NCBI GenBank assembly: GCA_002299555.1
Contig: DBOL01000014.1
Coordinates: 1 to 52,891, forward strand
From: Candidatus Aminicenantes bacterium UBA647
Lineage (GTDB): Bacteria > Acidobacteriota > Aminicenantia > UBA2199
Reading direction: 5' to 3'
DNA length: 52,891 nucleotides
The first letter of the stretch is position 1; each line of letters opens with the position of its first letter. This document shows, piece after piece, positions 17,073 through 26,137 of the stretch. The position numbers were made by a program, and so were the translations under genes. The notes below the pieces were generated by a model, which saw only the letters and a program-made list of their open reading frames with translations, was not told where the DNA came from and searched no databases.

Positions 17073-18026
17073 TTAAAATATTGCTTTTGCGATTCTGGCA
17101 ATATTGTCGGATTTTCCCATAGTATAGTAATGAATGACCGGCACATTTGCAGCTTTTAGTTCCTTCGATTGTTCAATCCCCCATTCAATACCAAGTTCCC
17201 TCACTGACTTATTATCTTTGCATTTTCTTATTTCTGTCGCAAGATCAGCAGGGAGATCAATATGGAAAACCTTTGGCAGGATATTTATATGTCTCTGCAG
17301 TGAAACAGGCTTTAACCCCGGGATTATCGGTATTGTTATTCCTGCTTCCCGGGCTGCTTTTACAAAGTCAAAATATTTTTTATTATCGAAGAACATTTGC
17401 GTGACTATATATTCTGCACCTGCTTCAACTTTTTTTTTCAGATAATAAAGGTCGCATTCCATATTCGGAGCTTCATCATGTTTTTCCGGATATCCGGCAA
17501 CACCGATTGAAAATTTTGTAGGGATAGTATTCTCAAGTTTCTCATCTAAATATTTGCCTTCGTTCATGTCGGCAACCTGACGGATCAATTCTGTTGTATG
17601 TTTATGTCCCCCGGGTTTAGGTTTGAATGCCCCTGTATCTTTTTCAATATCTCCCCTTACCAGAAGTATATTCTCAACCCCGAGAAAATCCAGGTCAATA
17701 AGTGCATTCTCTGTTTCTTCTTTTGTAAAACCCCCGCAAATTATATGGGGAACAACTTCCATTTTAAATCTTGCCTGTATTGCTGCAGTGATCCCGACCG
17801 TACCTGGCCTTTTTCTTACAATGAATCGCTCTAATAGTCCGTCACCTCTTTTCTTATAAACAAGTTCCTCTCTGTGGTAAGTTACATTCACATATGGAGG
17901 TTTGAATTCTGAGAGCTGGTTGATAATGCTAAATATAGTTTCGATACTTGTCCCTTTCAGTGGGGGGAGGAGTTCGAAGGTGAACAGTGTATCACTTTTG
18001 TTCTTAAAATATTCCGTAATTTTCAT
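17073..18026 (-). CDS. metF: Methylenetetrahydrofolate reductase
   Basis: A 317-aa TIM-barrel flavoenzyme, slightly longer than E. coli MetF. It shows the N-terminal FTFELLPPLKGTSIETIF, the PHIICGGFTKEE segment, ILLVRGD, and YIVTQMFFDNKKYFDFV, all hallmark MetF blocks. It reduces 5,10-methylene-THF to 5-methyl-THF, the methyl donor for the MetH reaction encoded 61 bases upstream on the same strand. The two genes probably form an operon read from the promoter before metH. The Shine-Dalgarno is weak, consistent with dependence on upstream translation or transcription. In some anaerobes MetF also serves the methyl branch of the Wood-Ljungdahl pathway; no other gene of that pathway is in view. 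Confidence 0.95.
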   Translation of the reverse strand: MKITEYFKNKSDTLFTFELLPPLKGTSIETIFSIINQLSEFKPPYVNVTYHREELVYKKRGDGLLERFIVRKRPGTVGITAAIQARFKMEVVPHIICGGFTKEETENALIDLDFLGVENILLVRGDIEKDTGAFKPKPGGHKHTTELIRQVADMNEGKYLDEKLENTIPTKFSIGVAGYPEKHDEAPNMECDLYYLKKKVEAGAEYIVTQMFFDNKKYFDFVKAAREAGITIPIIPGLKPVSLQRHINILPKVFHIDLPADLATEIRKCKDNKSVRELGIEWGIEQSKELKAANVPVIHYYTMGKSDNIARIAKAIF

Positions 18027-18087
18027 AGTTCCAGTGAATCCCTATGATCGTGAATTTTGATCGTTGGAATGAATATGAAGTTATACT

Positions 18088-21000
18088 CTATTCTTTCAGA
18101 TAATTCAAATCTGAAGCAAGGAATCTTTCACTTTCATTTACAGTGCTTCCCCTTCTCATTGAATAGTCGATGATCTGATCTTTGGATATTCTGCCTACGC
18201 TGAAATATTTTGAATCTCTATTGGAGAAGTAGAGCCCGCATACAGATGCCGCAGGGTCCATAACAAAATTATCCGTAAGTTTAATGCCCGTATTTTTCTC
18301 AGCATCAAGTAATTTGAAGATGGTTTTTTTCTCCCGGTGGTCAGGACAAGGAGGATAACCCGGGGCAGGACGAATTCCCTGATATTTAGAACGGAAGATG
18401 TTTTTTAGATCAATATCTTCATTTTGAGAATATCCCCAGATCTCTTTTCTTACTTTCAGATGCATCAGCTCTGCAAAGGCCTCAGCAAAGCGGTCTGCGA
18501 GTATCTTTAGCATAATAGCACTATATGAATCATTGTCCGCTTCAAAACGTTTGATGTGTTTCCCGATCCCCAGTCCGGTCGTTAAAGCAAATGCACCTAT
18601 ATGATCCCTCTCAGAGTCAATGTTTTCAGGAAGGATAAAATCTGAAAGACAATGGTTGGGTGATCCATCTTTGTTAATCTGCTGGTTTCTCAGATGATAT
18701 AATCTTTCAATTTCTTTCCCGCTTTCATCAAAGATAATGATATCATCGCCATCCGAGTTAGCTTGAAATATCCTGCATACACCATTTGCAGTGATCCATT
18801 TTTCTTTTATGATCTGTTCTAACATTGTTTTTGCATCTGAAAAAAGTTTTGTTGCCTCAACTCCTTTAACCGGATCACTTAGAATATCAGGATATTTCCC
18901 CGTAATATCCCATTGAACGAAGAAGAATGTCCAGTCAATGAATTCTGATATTTCTTCAAGAGGGTAATTTTTGAATATTTGAAGATCACTAAGGATCGGT
19001 TTATATTGTGTGAAATTGTTCTTCTCGATCATGAACCTGTTCTCCCTTGCAATTGTCAGGTTCCTGTATTGAGATGTTTTCCTGAGATTTTCATGATCAT
19101 TTCTGATCTTTGAATATTCACTTTTCACATTCTTCGAATATTTACTCTTTTTTTCAGGAGAGATAAGATTTGAAACCACGCCTATTGCTTTAGATGCATC
19201 TTTCACATGCACAATAGGTTTTGAATATTGTGGATCTATTCTGACAGCTGTATGTATTTTTGAAGTAGGTGCACCTCCCAGAATTATCGGAATATCTATA
19301 CCTGCTCTCTCGGCTTCCGAAGCAATGTTGGCCATCTCTTCCAGAGAAGGTGTTATAAGTCCGGAAAGTCCGATGATCTGAACTTCCTTTTCAATTGCTG
19401 TCCGGAGTATTTTTTCTGCAGGAACCATGACTCCGAGGTCGATCACTTCATAATTATTGCAGGCCAATATCACTCCGACAATATTTTTTCCTATATCATG
19501 AACATCACCTTTCACAGTTGCAAGGAGGATCTTTCCTGCATTTTTACTTTCCCCGGGTGAGCGTTCTTTTTCAATATATGGGAGAAGATGTGCAACTGAT
19601 TTTTTCATTACCCGGGCACTTTTAACAACTTGCGGGAGGAACATCTTGCCTGATTCGAAAAGGTCACCAACAATGTCCATACCCTTCATAAGTGGACCTT
19701 CTATCACATCAAGGGCAAAATCAGATTGTATTCTCGCCTCCTCGGTATCTGTTTCAATAAAATCAGTGATACCGTTAACAAGTGAATGGATCAGCCTTTC
19801 AATTGCAGACCTGTTTCTCCACTCCAGAGTTCTTTTCTTTGTTTTCCCGGCCGGGCCGGCTTTCTCTGCATATTTTATCAGCCTGTCCGTCGCCTCATCA
19901 GATTTGTTGAGAATTACATCTTCAGAAAGTCTTAGAAGTTCTTCCGGGATCGATTCATAAACTTCAAGCAGTGCCGGATTAACGATCCCCATATCCATCC
20001 CTGCTTTAATCGCATGAAAAAGGAAAACTGAATGCATCGCCTCCCTTATTGCAGAGTTCCCGCGAAATGAGAATGAAAGATTGCTTACTCCTCCACTTAC
20101 CTTTACCGGGCCAAGATTTTCTTTTATCCATCTTGTAGCATTAATAAAATTAACAGCATAGTTATTATGCTCTTCAATTCCGGTTGCGATCGCCAGAACG
20201 TTGGGATCGAAAATAATATTTTCCGGGGGAAATTTGAGTTTTTGTGTTAGTAGTAAATATGACCGCTCTGCAATTTCAATTTTTCTTTCATAAGTATCTG
20301 CCTGTCCCTTCTCATCGAATAACATAACTATCAATGCCGCACCATATCGTTTTATAAGCCCGGCCTGTTTTAAAAATTCTTTTTCTCCCTCTTTTAATGA
20401 GATGGAGTTTACGATAGATTTCCCCTGCACAACTTTCAATCCCGACTCTATAACACTCCATTTTGATGAATCGATCATGATCGGCAACTTTGCAATGTCC
20501 GGTTCCGAAGCAATATAGTTCAGAAAGAGCTTCATCGCTTCTTCAGCATTCAGCATTGCATCGTCCATGCAGATGTCAATTATTTGAGCGCCCCCTTCAA
20601 CCTGATGACGTGCAACCGAAAGAGCTTCCTCATATTTCTCCTCTTTGATAAGTCTTGCAAATTTCTTTGAGCCTGCAACGTTGGTTCTTTCACCGACATT
20701 CACAAAATTAGAGCCTGGTCTCATCACTACAGTTTCTAATCCTGACAAAGTAGTTAATTCTGATGGTTCAGGGGTCTGCCTTGGAGGTTTGTTCTTTATG
20801 ATCTTTGAGATCTTTTTTATGTGATCCGAAGTAGTACCGCAACAACCTCCGATTATATTTACATAACCTGATTCTGTAATATCATCAATTAGTTGTCCGA
20901 ATTCATCTGCAGTTTGTTCATATTCACCGAACGGGTTGGGGAGGCCTGCATTTGGATGCATACTTACCGGATATTTTGATAATCCTGATAGTTCCTTTAT

Positions 21001-21768
21001 ATATGGTCTTAATTGTTTTGCACCCAGTGCACAATTCAGGCCTATACTCAGCAGATTGATGTGTGAAACAGAATGATAAAAAGCTTTGAGAGTTTGACCG
21101 GACAAGGTCCTGCCGCTGGAATCTGTGATAGTTCCGGATAGCATTATCGGAATATCCTTTCCTGTTCTCTCTTTCAATTCTTCAATAGCAAACAATGCAG
21201 CTTTTGCATTCAGGGTATCAAATACGGTTTCAAGGAGAAGAATATCCGCTCCTCCGTCAATAAGTGCTTCTGCCTGTTCAAAATAGGCTTCTCTTAAAGC
21301 ATCGAAAGTTATATCTCTGTAACCCGGTTGGTTAACATCCGGTGACATTGAAGCTGTCTTGTTTGTAGGGCCCATGGAGCCGGCCACAAAACGGGGTTTC
21401 TCAGGGGTTTTTTCAGAAAACTCATCACAAGCTCTTTTTGCTAAGGTTGCAGAGGTTTTGTTCATTTCATAAACATGATCTTTCATTCCGTAATCGGACA
21501 TGGAGATCCTGTTGGAATTAAATGTATTGGTTTCAATAATATCGGAACCGGCCTCAAGATAGTCCGAGTGGATCGTGGAAATAATATCAGGTCTTGTCAG
21601 GGAGAGTATATCATTATTACCTTTCTGCGGAATAGCAGCGGTTTTAAATCTCTCTCCTCTGTAGTCCTCCTCATTGAGATGAAAATTTTGTATCATTGTC
21701 CCCATTGCCCCGTCAAGGACCATGATCCTTTTTTTCAGTATATCCTCAATAAGTTTTCTACTCTTCAT
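18088..21768 (-). CDS. metH: Cobalamin-dependent methionine synthase, full length
   Basis: A 1226-aa protein with all MetH modules in order. The homocysteine domain has zinc ligands Cys246, Cys309 and Cys310. The pterin domain (about 350-610) has NVGERTNVAGS. The B12 cap is near 645-740. The B12-binding domain has GDVHDIGKN with His757 as the cobalt ligand. The C-terminal activation domain (about 890-1226) has RPAPGYPPCPDH, which binds SAM for reductive reactivation. It makes methionine from homocysteine and methyl-THF. The length matches E. coli MetH (1227), so nothing is missing. GGGG precedes the ATG. The gene leads the metH-metF operon. The organism must import or make cobalamin. Confidence 0.98.
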   Translation of the reverse strand: MKSRKLIEDILKKRIMVLDGAMGTMIQNFHLNEEDYRGERFKTAAIPQKGNNDILSLTRPDIISTIHSDYLEAGSDIIETNTFNSNRISMSDYGMKDHVYEMNKTSATLAKRACDEFSEKTPEKPRFVAGSMGPTNKTASMSPDVNQPGYRDITFDALREAYFEQAEALIDGGADILLLETVFDTLNAKAALFAIEELKERTGKDIPIMLSGTITDSSGRTLSGQTLKAFYHSVSHINLLSIGLNCALGAKQLRPYIKELSGLSKYPVSMHPNAGLPNPFGEYEQTADEFGQLIDDITESGYVNIIGGCCGTTSDHIKKISKIIKNKPPRQTPEPSELTTLSGLETVVMRPGSNFVNVGERTNVAGSKKFARLIKEEKYEEALSVARHQVEGGAQIIDICMDDAMLNAEEAMKLFLNYIASEPDIAKLPIMIDSSKWSVIESGLKVVQGKSIVNSISLKEGEKEFLKQAGLIKRYGAALIVMLFDEKGQADTYERKIEIAERSYLLLTQKLKFPPENIIFDPNVLAIATGIEEHNNYAVNFINATRWIKENLGPVKVSGGVSNLSFSFRGNSAIREAMHSVFLFHAIKAGMDMGIVNPALLEVYESIPEELLRLSEDVILNKSDEATDRLIKYAEKAGPAGKTKKRTLEWRNRSAIERLIHSLVNGITDFIETDTEEARIQSDFALDVIEGPLMKGMDIVGDLFESGKMFLPQVVKSARVMKKSVAHLLPYIEKERSPGESKNAGKILLATVKGDVHDIGKNIVGVILACNNYEVIDLGVMVPAEKILRTAIEKEVQIIGLSGLITPSLEEMANIASEAERAGIDIPIILGGAPTSKIHTAVRIDPQYSKPIVHVKDASKAIGVVSNLISPEKKSKYSKNVKSEYSKIRNDHENLRKTSQYRNLTIARENRFMIEKNNFTQYKPILSDLQIFKNYPLEEISEFIDWTFFFVQWDITGKYPDILSDPVKGVEATKLFSDAKTMLEQIIKEKWITANGVCRIFQANSDGDDIIIFDESGKEIERLYHLRNQQINKDGSPNHCLSDFILPENIDSERDHIGAFALTTGLGIGKHIKRFEADNDSYSAIMLKILADRFAEAFAELMHLKVRKEIWGYSQNEDIDLKNIFRSKYQGIRPAPGYPPCPDHREKKTIFKLLDAEKNTGIKLTDNFVMDPAASVCGLYFSNRDSKYFSVGRISKDQIIDYSMRRGSTVNESERFLASDLNYLKE

Positions 21769-21797
21769 TGAATTTCATCCCCTTTACAATTCTGAAT

Positions 21798-21826
21798 AGT
21801 ATTGGATAAATTGGGGTCTTTGTCAA
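21798..21826 (-). promoter_or_regulatory. Candidate sigma-70 promoter of metH-metF
   Basis: Minus strand: perfect -35 TTGACA (21821-21826), 17-base spacer, -10 AATACT (21798-21803), 29 bases before the metH ATG. The leader is too short for a known SAM or cobalamin riboswitch. Confidence 0.5.
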
Positions 21827-21893
21827 TAGATATGAAGCGGATTGAATTAAACAAATCCGGAATAAAAACGTATGAAATATTTCAGGAGGAGTT

Positions 21894-23567
21894 ATGAATT
21901 ATAATATAAAAAAAGAAATTCTATTATCTATTACAACGTTTTTTCTGTGTACCACACTGATAATTGCACTGCCAGGAAATCCGGAACAGCAAAAAGCAGA
22001 GATTGATGAATATCTCTCAAGTATATATAGACCAAATATGCCCGGAGCAGCAGTACTTGCAGTAAAGAACGGGAAGATCATTCTTCGAAAGGGTTATGGC
22101 CAGGCCGATATGGAATTGAATGTCCCTGTGAATCCTGAAATGGTGTTCAGGATCGGATCAATTACAAAACAATTCACATCGGTTGGTATAATGATGCTTG
22201 TTGAAGAAGGCAAGGTTAAGCTTGAAGACCTGATAACGGTTTATCTTCCTGAATATCCCCTGAAGGGTCGAAAGGTCACAGTCTGGCATCTGCTTAACCA
22301 TACCTCCGGAATAAAAAGTTATACATCGATGCCTGAGTTTAGAAAAATGATGAGAACTGATATGGAGGTTGATAAATTAATTGATGTATTTAAGGATCAG
22401 CCTTTTGATTTTGAACCGGGAGAAAAATTTCTGTACAACAATTCAGGATATGTTCTTCTCGGGGCGATAATAGAGAAAGTGAGTGGTCAGAAGTATGCTG
22501 ATTTTGTAAAGAATAGAATATTTAATATAGCAGGTATGAAGAATTCTATTTATGGAGAAGCAGCGCAGGTTATCAGGAACAGAGCTAAAGGTTATGGAAG
22601 AAATGATAAGGGAATTGTCAATTCTTCATATATAAGCATGACACTTCCTTATGCTGCAGGCTCACTTTTGTCGACAGTTGATGATCTCTACAAATGGAAC
22701 AGGAGTCTTAATGAAGGGAAACTGATATCGGAATCATCTTTAAGGAAAGTTTATAAAAGATCAAAATTGAACAATGGCAAAGAGATAAGCTATGCGTGCG
22801 GGTTTATTAATATCGATTTCAATGGATATAAAGAGATACATCATGGTGGAGGGATAAATGGTTTTATTACAAACAAATTGTATATTCCTGAAGAGGATAT
22901 TTTTGTAGTAGTGCTAAGCAATTCGACTGGAAATAAGATCTCTCCGCAATTTGTATCTCAATGGATAGCAACACTGCTTCTCGGTAAACCTTATTCTGAA
23001 GATAATATCAAGCTACTTTCTGAGAAGGAATTAGATGAATATGTAGGAGTTTATGAGATAAGTAAAGATGATGAAAGAATGGTAACCCGTGAAGGAAATA
23101 AATTGTATACTCAGAGAACCGGAAGTATGAAGCTGGAAGGATTTAACAAGTCTTATGATACATTTTTTTATAAAAACTCATTTTCATGGTTTACATTCGA
23201 GAGAGATAAAAAAGATGGGAAGGTCATAGCAATTACCATGCATTCCCTGGGTGGGAAAGACTTTGCAAAAAAGACAGGGAAGAAGATCAAAACCAGAAAG
23301 GCTGTCTCCATCGATAGATCCATATATAAAAAATTGACCGGCAGATATCAGATGAAGGGATTTATGATCGATGTCTTAATTGACTCAGGAAAACTGATGA
23401 TCAGGGCTACGGGGCAGTCTGCAGTTGAGATCTTACCTCTGTCGGAGTTGAGATACTTTGTGAATATTATTGATGCAGAGATCGAGTTTATTAAAGATCC
23501 GGCGGGGAATATCACCGATCTTATCCTCTATCAGGGAAACGAAAAGATAGAAGGGCGAAAGCTCTGA
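21894..23567 (+). CDS. Exported serine hydrolase, class C beta-lactamase/DD-peptidase family
   Basis: A 557-aa protein with a signal peptide (about 1-26). The penicillin-binding fold shows Ser89-x-x-Lys92 (GSITKQF), Tyr181-x-Asn183 (LYNNSGY) and a C-terminal HHGGGINGF in place of KTG. This set fits family S12 esterases, D-aminopeptidases and AmpC-like enzymes. After about residue 370 come two lipocalin-like segments of the kind often attached to S12 serine hydrolases (one starts LSEKELDEYVGVYEI, the next KKLTGRYQMKGFMIDV). The substrate (peptide, ester or peptidoglycan stem) cannot be decided. A true beta-lactamase role is not implied. GGAGGA lies 3 bases before the ATG. The gene is divergent from metH. 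Confidence 0.9.
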   Translation: MNYNIKKEILLSITTFFLCTTLIIALPGNPEQQKAEIDEYLSSIYRPNMPGAAVLAVKNGKIILRKGYGQADMELNVPVNPEMVFRIGSITKQFTSVGIMMLVEEGKVKLEDLITVYLPEYPLKGRKVTVWHLLNHTSGIKSYTSMPEFRKMMRTDMEVDKLIDVFKDQPFDFEPGEKFLYNNSGYVLLGAIIEKVSGQKYADFVKNRIFNIAGMKNSIYGEAAQVIRNRAKGYGRNDKGIVNSSYISMTLPYAAGSLLSTVDDLYKWNRSLNEGKLISESSLRKVYKRSKLNNGKEISYACGFINIDFNGYKEIHHGGGINGFITNKLYIPEEDIFVVVLSNSTGNKISPQFVSQWIATLLLGKPYSEDNIKLLSEKELDEYVGVYEISKDDERMVTREGNKLYTQRTGSMKLEGFNKSYDTFFYKNSFSWFTFERDKKDGKVIAITMHSLGGKDFAKKTGKKIKTRKAVSIDRSIYKKLTGRYQMKGFMIDVLIDSGKLMIRATGQSAVEILPLSELRYFVNIIDAEIEFIKDPAGNITDLILYQGNEKIEGRKL

Positions 23568-23775
23568 TTGATTTTCAATTTAAGCATAATATTAATGATT
23601 GGATAAAAAGTCTTAAATAATATATATATTTTGGATCAAAGCAGGTCTTGAGTGGTTCCAGCGATTTCTTTATGAACCCCGCAGGCTGTTTTGCAGATAT
23701 TTCCCCGGTAACTTCACATTCTTTCTACGGATATTCCAGCAAAAATTTTCTGAAAAAAAGTTTTAGGTAATAACT

Positions 23776-25422
23776 TTAGAAGAACTCTCTTTCTCTCCAA
23801 TTTTTCTTCATGTTCGCAGAGAAAAGAATTATAAGCAGAAAATTGATCAGAAAAAAAGCTGCGATCCACAAAGAGATCTCACCAATTGGAATCATCTTCC
23901 TTGTGAATTTCGCATAAAAGTAGAGGTATAAAGGCCTTATCATAAAAATGAGGGATAAGACTATATAAACCAGGCTCCATAGCATGAATGATATCCCTTC
24001 TCTGCTGGTGATGAGATGCTGAGGAGAGAGCTGTCTTGAGCCTTTCAATTGAAGGCTGAAATAGAATGCCAACAGGGTTATAAGAGTAACTACCGGTGTC
24101 AGGTATAAAACACCTGAAAGTTTTGTGATCTCATCAAGTTGAAGGATGATTTCACCTGCAAAAAATAGTCCGAAAGAGATTACAAACATAGGTATAAGAT
24201 AAAAGATCAATTTGAACTTAAGAATTTTCATTTTATCTAAAGGAGAGGCGAAAAGATGGGAAATACCCGGATTTTCGATCGGAATCGATGTGAAAGTAAA
24301 TCTGGAATTCAGTCCGGTTATTATGAATGCTGCCATCCCTATATTCATATAGCCAATGATATTCTTTATCTGCCCGGAGGGGAGCGGGATCACTTTCATG
24401 TTCATAACAAAAACAACAATAATTGCCCCGATAACAAGCAATTGAGACCATTGTTCCGGTGTTCTTATGAATGATTTTATCTCTTTTTTAAAAAGGATTC
24501 CGTAATCGCCTTTGATAAATCCTTTCTCCCATTTCGAGCGGTTGCCGCCGAAAGATCCTCTGTTGATCTTGTCGAATAACTGGAAATAGAATTTCTTCTG
24601 TAGCAACCAGAGGAAGATGTAGAGTATTGCCAGGAATATAGCGGTTGACAGGAATAAAGTGAAAAATCCTGAATGGTCGTTTTCCGAAAGAGAGACAAGA
24701 GATTTTGAAAGCCATTCGAATGGGAAGTATTTAAAGATTGGAGTAGATAAGCTCTTAATGTATTCGAAGACATTATCAATTATGTCGGGATTGCCGAATT
24801 TTTCCGGTTGCAGAAGCCTCAGGAATATTACAACAATGGAAATAATAATAATTGACACAACAGATAGAGCAGGTTGTAGTTTTTTGATCGAAATGAAACC
24901 TGGAATTATAAAACCGAGAATTATTCCGATAATAACCCCGGATAGAATAAATATAACAAAGTGGATCATTGCCAGAACGTAGTTCTGGTATCCGGATGAA
25001 AAATAATAAAGATACGCACTTATTACCGGGGAAGCAAAGAAGATTACCATAATTGAACTGTTCACAGTTACTTCCAGACCCTTCCAAAGAAATATCCTGC
25101 CTGACCGCATCGGGGAAGAGAAGAGCAGGTTAAGGTCTTTTGAGAGAAAAAATATATTCAATGTTGATATCAATGATGAAAGGATCAGCATTGTAAACAT
25201 TGTCAAAAATACCATTGTCATTAGTTTTTCTGCCAGGAAATATTTTAATTGTAATGGAAAATCATCCTGAAAATAGATGTAACCAAAAAGTTTGACAGAT
25301 ACAAAAGATAGGAACGCAAGGATCATGATACCGAAAAGTCCAAACAGGAAATATTTCCTCCCGGGGGAATTCCTTATAGTGTTGAGAATACTTCTAAGCT
25401 TAACTTTTAACAATGCCTTCAT
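23776..25422 (-). CDS. ABC exporter permease, ABC-2-like, about 12 membrane helices
   Basis: A 548-aa hydrophobic protein with about twelve membrane segments in two halves. A cytoplasmic stretch between them (FDKINRGSFGGNRSKWEKGF, then IKGDYGILFKKEIKSFIRTPEQWSQLLVIGAI) resembles the coupling-helix region of ABC-2 type permeases. It begins within the end of the ATPase gene (23-base overlap), so the pair forms one transporter. The substrate is unknown; related systems export lipids, drugs or peptides, or act on surface assembly. An AGGTGA Shine-Dalgarno precedes the ATG. It is the last gene of the minus-strand run that starts with the cupin. About 200 non-coding bases follow before the next gene end. 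Confidence 0.85.
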   Translation of the reverse strand: MKALLKVKLRSILNTIRNSPGRKYFLFGLFGIMILAFLSFVSVKLFGYIYFQDDFPLQLKYFLAEKLMTMVFLTMFTMLILSSLISTLNIFFLSKDLNLLFSSPMRSGRIFLWKGLEVTVNSSIMVIFFASPVISAYLYYFSSGYQNYVLAMIHFVIFILSGVIIGIILGFIIPGFISIKKLQPALSVVSIIIISIVVIFLRLLQPEKFGNPDIIDNVFEYIKSLSTPIFKYFPFEWLSKSLVSLSENDHSGFFTLFLSTAIFLAILYIFLWLLQKKFYFQLFDKINRGSFGGNRSKWEKGFIKGDYGILFKKEIKSFIRTPEQWSQLLVIGAIIVVFVMNMKVIPLPSGQIKNIIGYMNIGMAAFIITGLNSRFTFTSIPIENPGISHLFASPLDKMKILKFKLIFYLIPMFVISFGLFFAGEIILQLDEITKLSGVLYLTPVVTLITLLAFYFSLQLKGSRQLSPQHLITSREGISFMLWSLVYIVLSLIFMIRPLYLYFYAKFTRKMIPIGEISLWIAAFFLINFLLIILFSANMKKNWREREFF

Positions 25423-26137
25423 GTTCTATCACCTGTTCAAAATAAAAATCCTCGAGATTAGTGGCCCCTGACCGTTTCTTTAATTCTTTCATACTTCCTT
25501 CAACCTGCACTTTCCCGTTAATAATTATTCCTATTTTTGAACTCACCTCCTGGGCTAATGGTAATATATGAGTGGCAAAAATAATGATAGTACCTTTTTC
25601 AGATAACTCTTTTATTAAAACCTTGAATTTTCTGCCTACGACCGGGTCAATGGATACAAGAGGTTCATCGAGTAATAAAATTCTAGGTTCAACAAGTATT
25701 GACTGGGAGATCAGCAGTTTCTGTCTTGTTCCTGCGGAATATGTTTCCACAAGTTCGTGCCTGTAAAATTCAAACTCGAAATATTTGAAAAAATAGTCAA
25801 ACTTCTCCTCCCTCCCTTTTACCGGGAACCCGTAAAGATCTGCGTAGAAGTGCATATGCTCTTCCCCGCTCAATTTAGGATAGACGAAGGGCTCATCCGG
25901 GACATATGCAACCTTTCTTTTCTGGTCGGGATCATTTCGTGAATACAATTTGCCATCAATCTTAATTGTTCCTGAATCTATCGAAAGTAATCCTGCAAGT
26001 ATTTTTATTGTAGTTGTTTTCCCTGCTCCGTTTGGCCCGAGCAGCCCGTAGACATCTCCTGCATTTAGCTGAAGATCGACTCCTCTTAAAGCAGGCCGGC
26101 CATTAAAACTCTTCTTCAAATTGTTAATCTCTAACAT
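25400..26137 (-). CDS. ABC exporter ATP-binding protein
   Basis: A 245-aa ATPase with Walker A GPNGAGKTT (about 34-42), a variant signature YSAGTRQK in place of LSGGQ, Walker B RILLLDEP and the H-loop FATHIL. The pattern is that of single-domain ABC-2 export ATPases (CcmA/YtrB-like). It powers the permease encoded by the overlapping downstream gene. It also overlaps the upstream helicase gene by 14 bases, and GAGAGGAGA before the ATG lies inside the helicase coding sequence. The three genes are therefore translationally coupled. Confidence 0.95.
   Translation of the reverse strand: MLEINNLKKSFNGRPALRGVDLQLNAGDVYGLLGPNGAGKTTTIKILAGLLSIDSGTIKIDGKLYSRNDPDQKRKVAYVPDEPFVYPKLSGEEHMHFYADLYGFPVKGREEKFDYFFKYFEFEFYRHELVETYSAGTRQKLLISQSILVEPRILLLDEPLVSIDPVVGRKFKVLIKELSEKGTIIIFATHILPLAQEVSSKIGIIINGKVQVEGSMKELKKRSGATNLEDFYFEQVIEHEGIVKS

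Noticed and set aside
21769..21893. SAM or cobalamin riboswitch before metH
   Set aside because: Only about 125 bases lie between metH and the divergent gene, and no conserved riboswitch core was recognised.
21894..23567. Antibiotic resistance beta-lactamase
   Set aside because: SxxK and YxN are shared by S12 esterases and peptidases, there is no close AmpC signature beyond the fold, and the C-terminal lipocalin-like parts point to another substrate.
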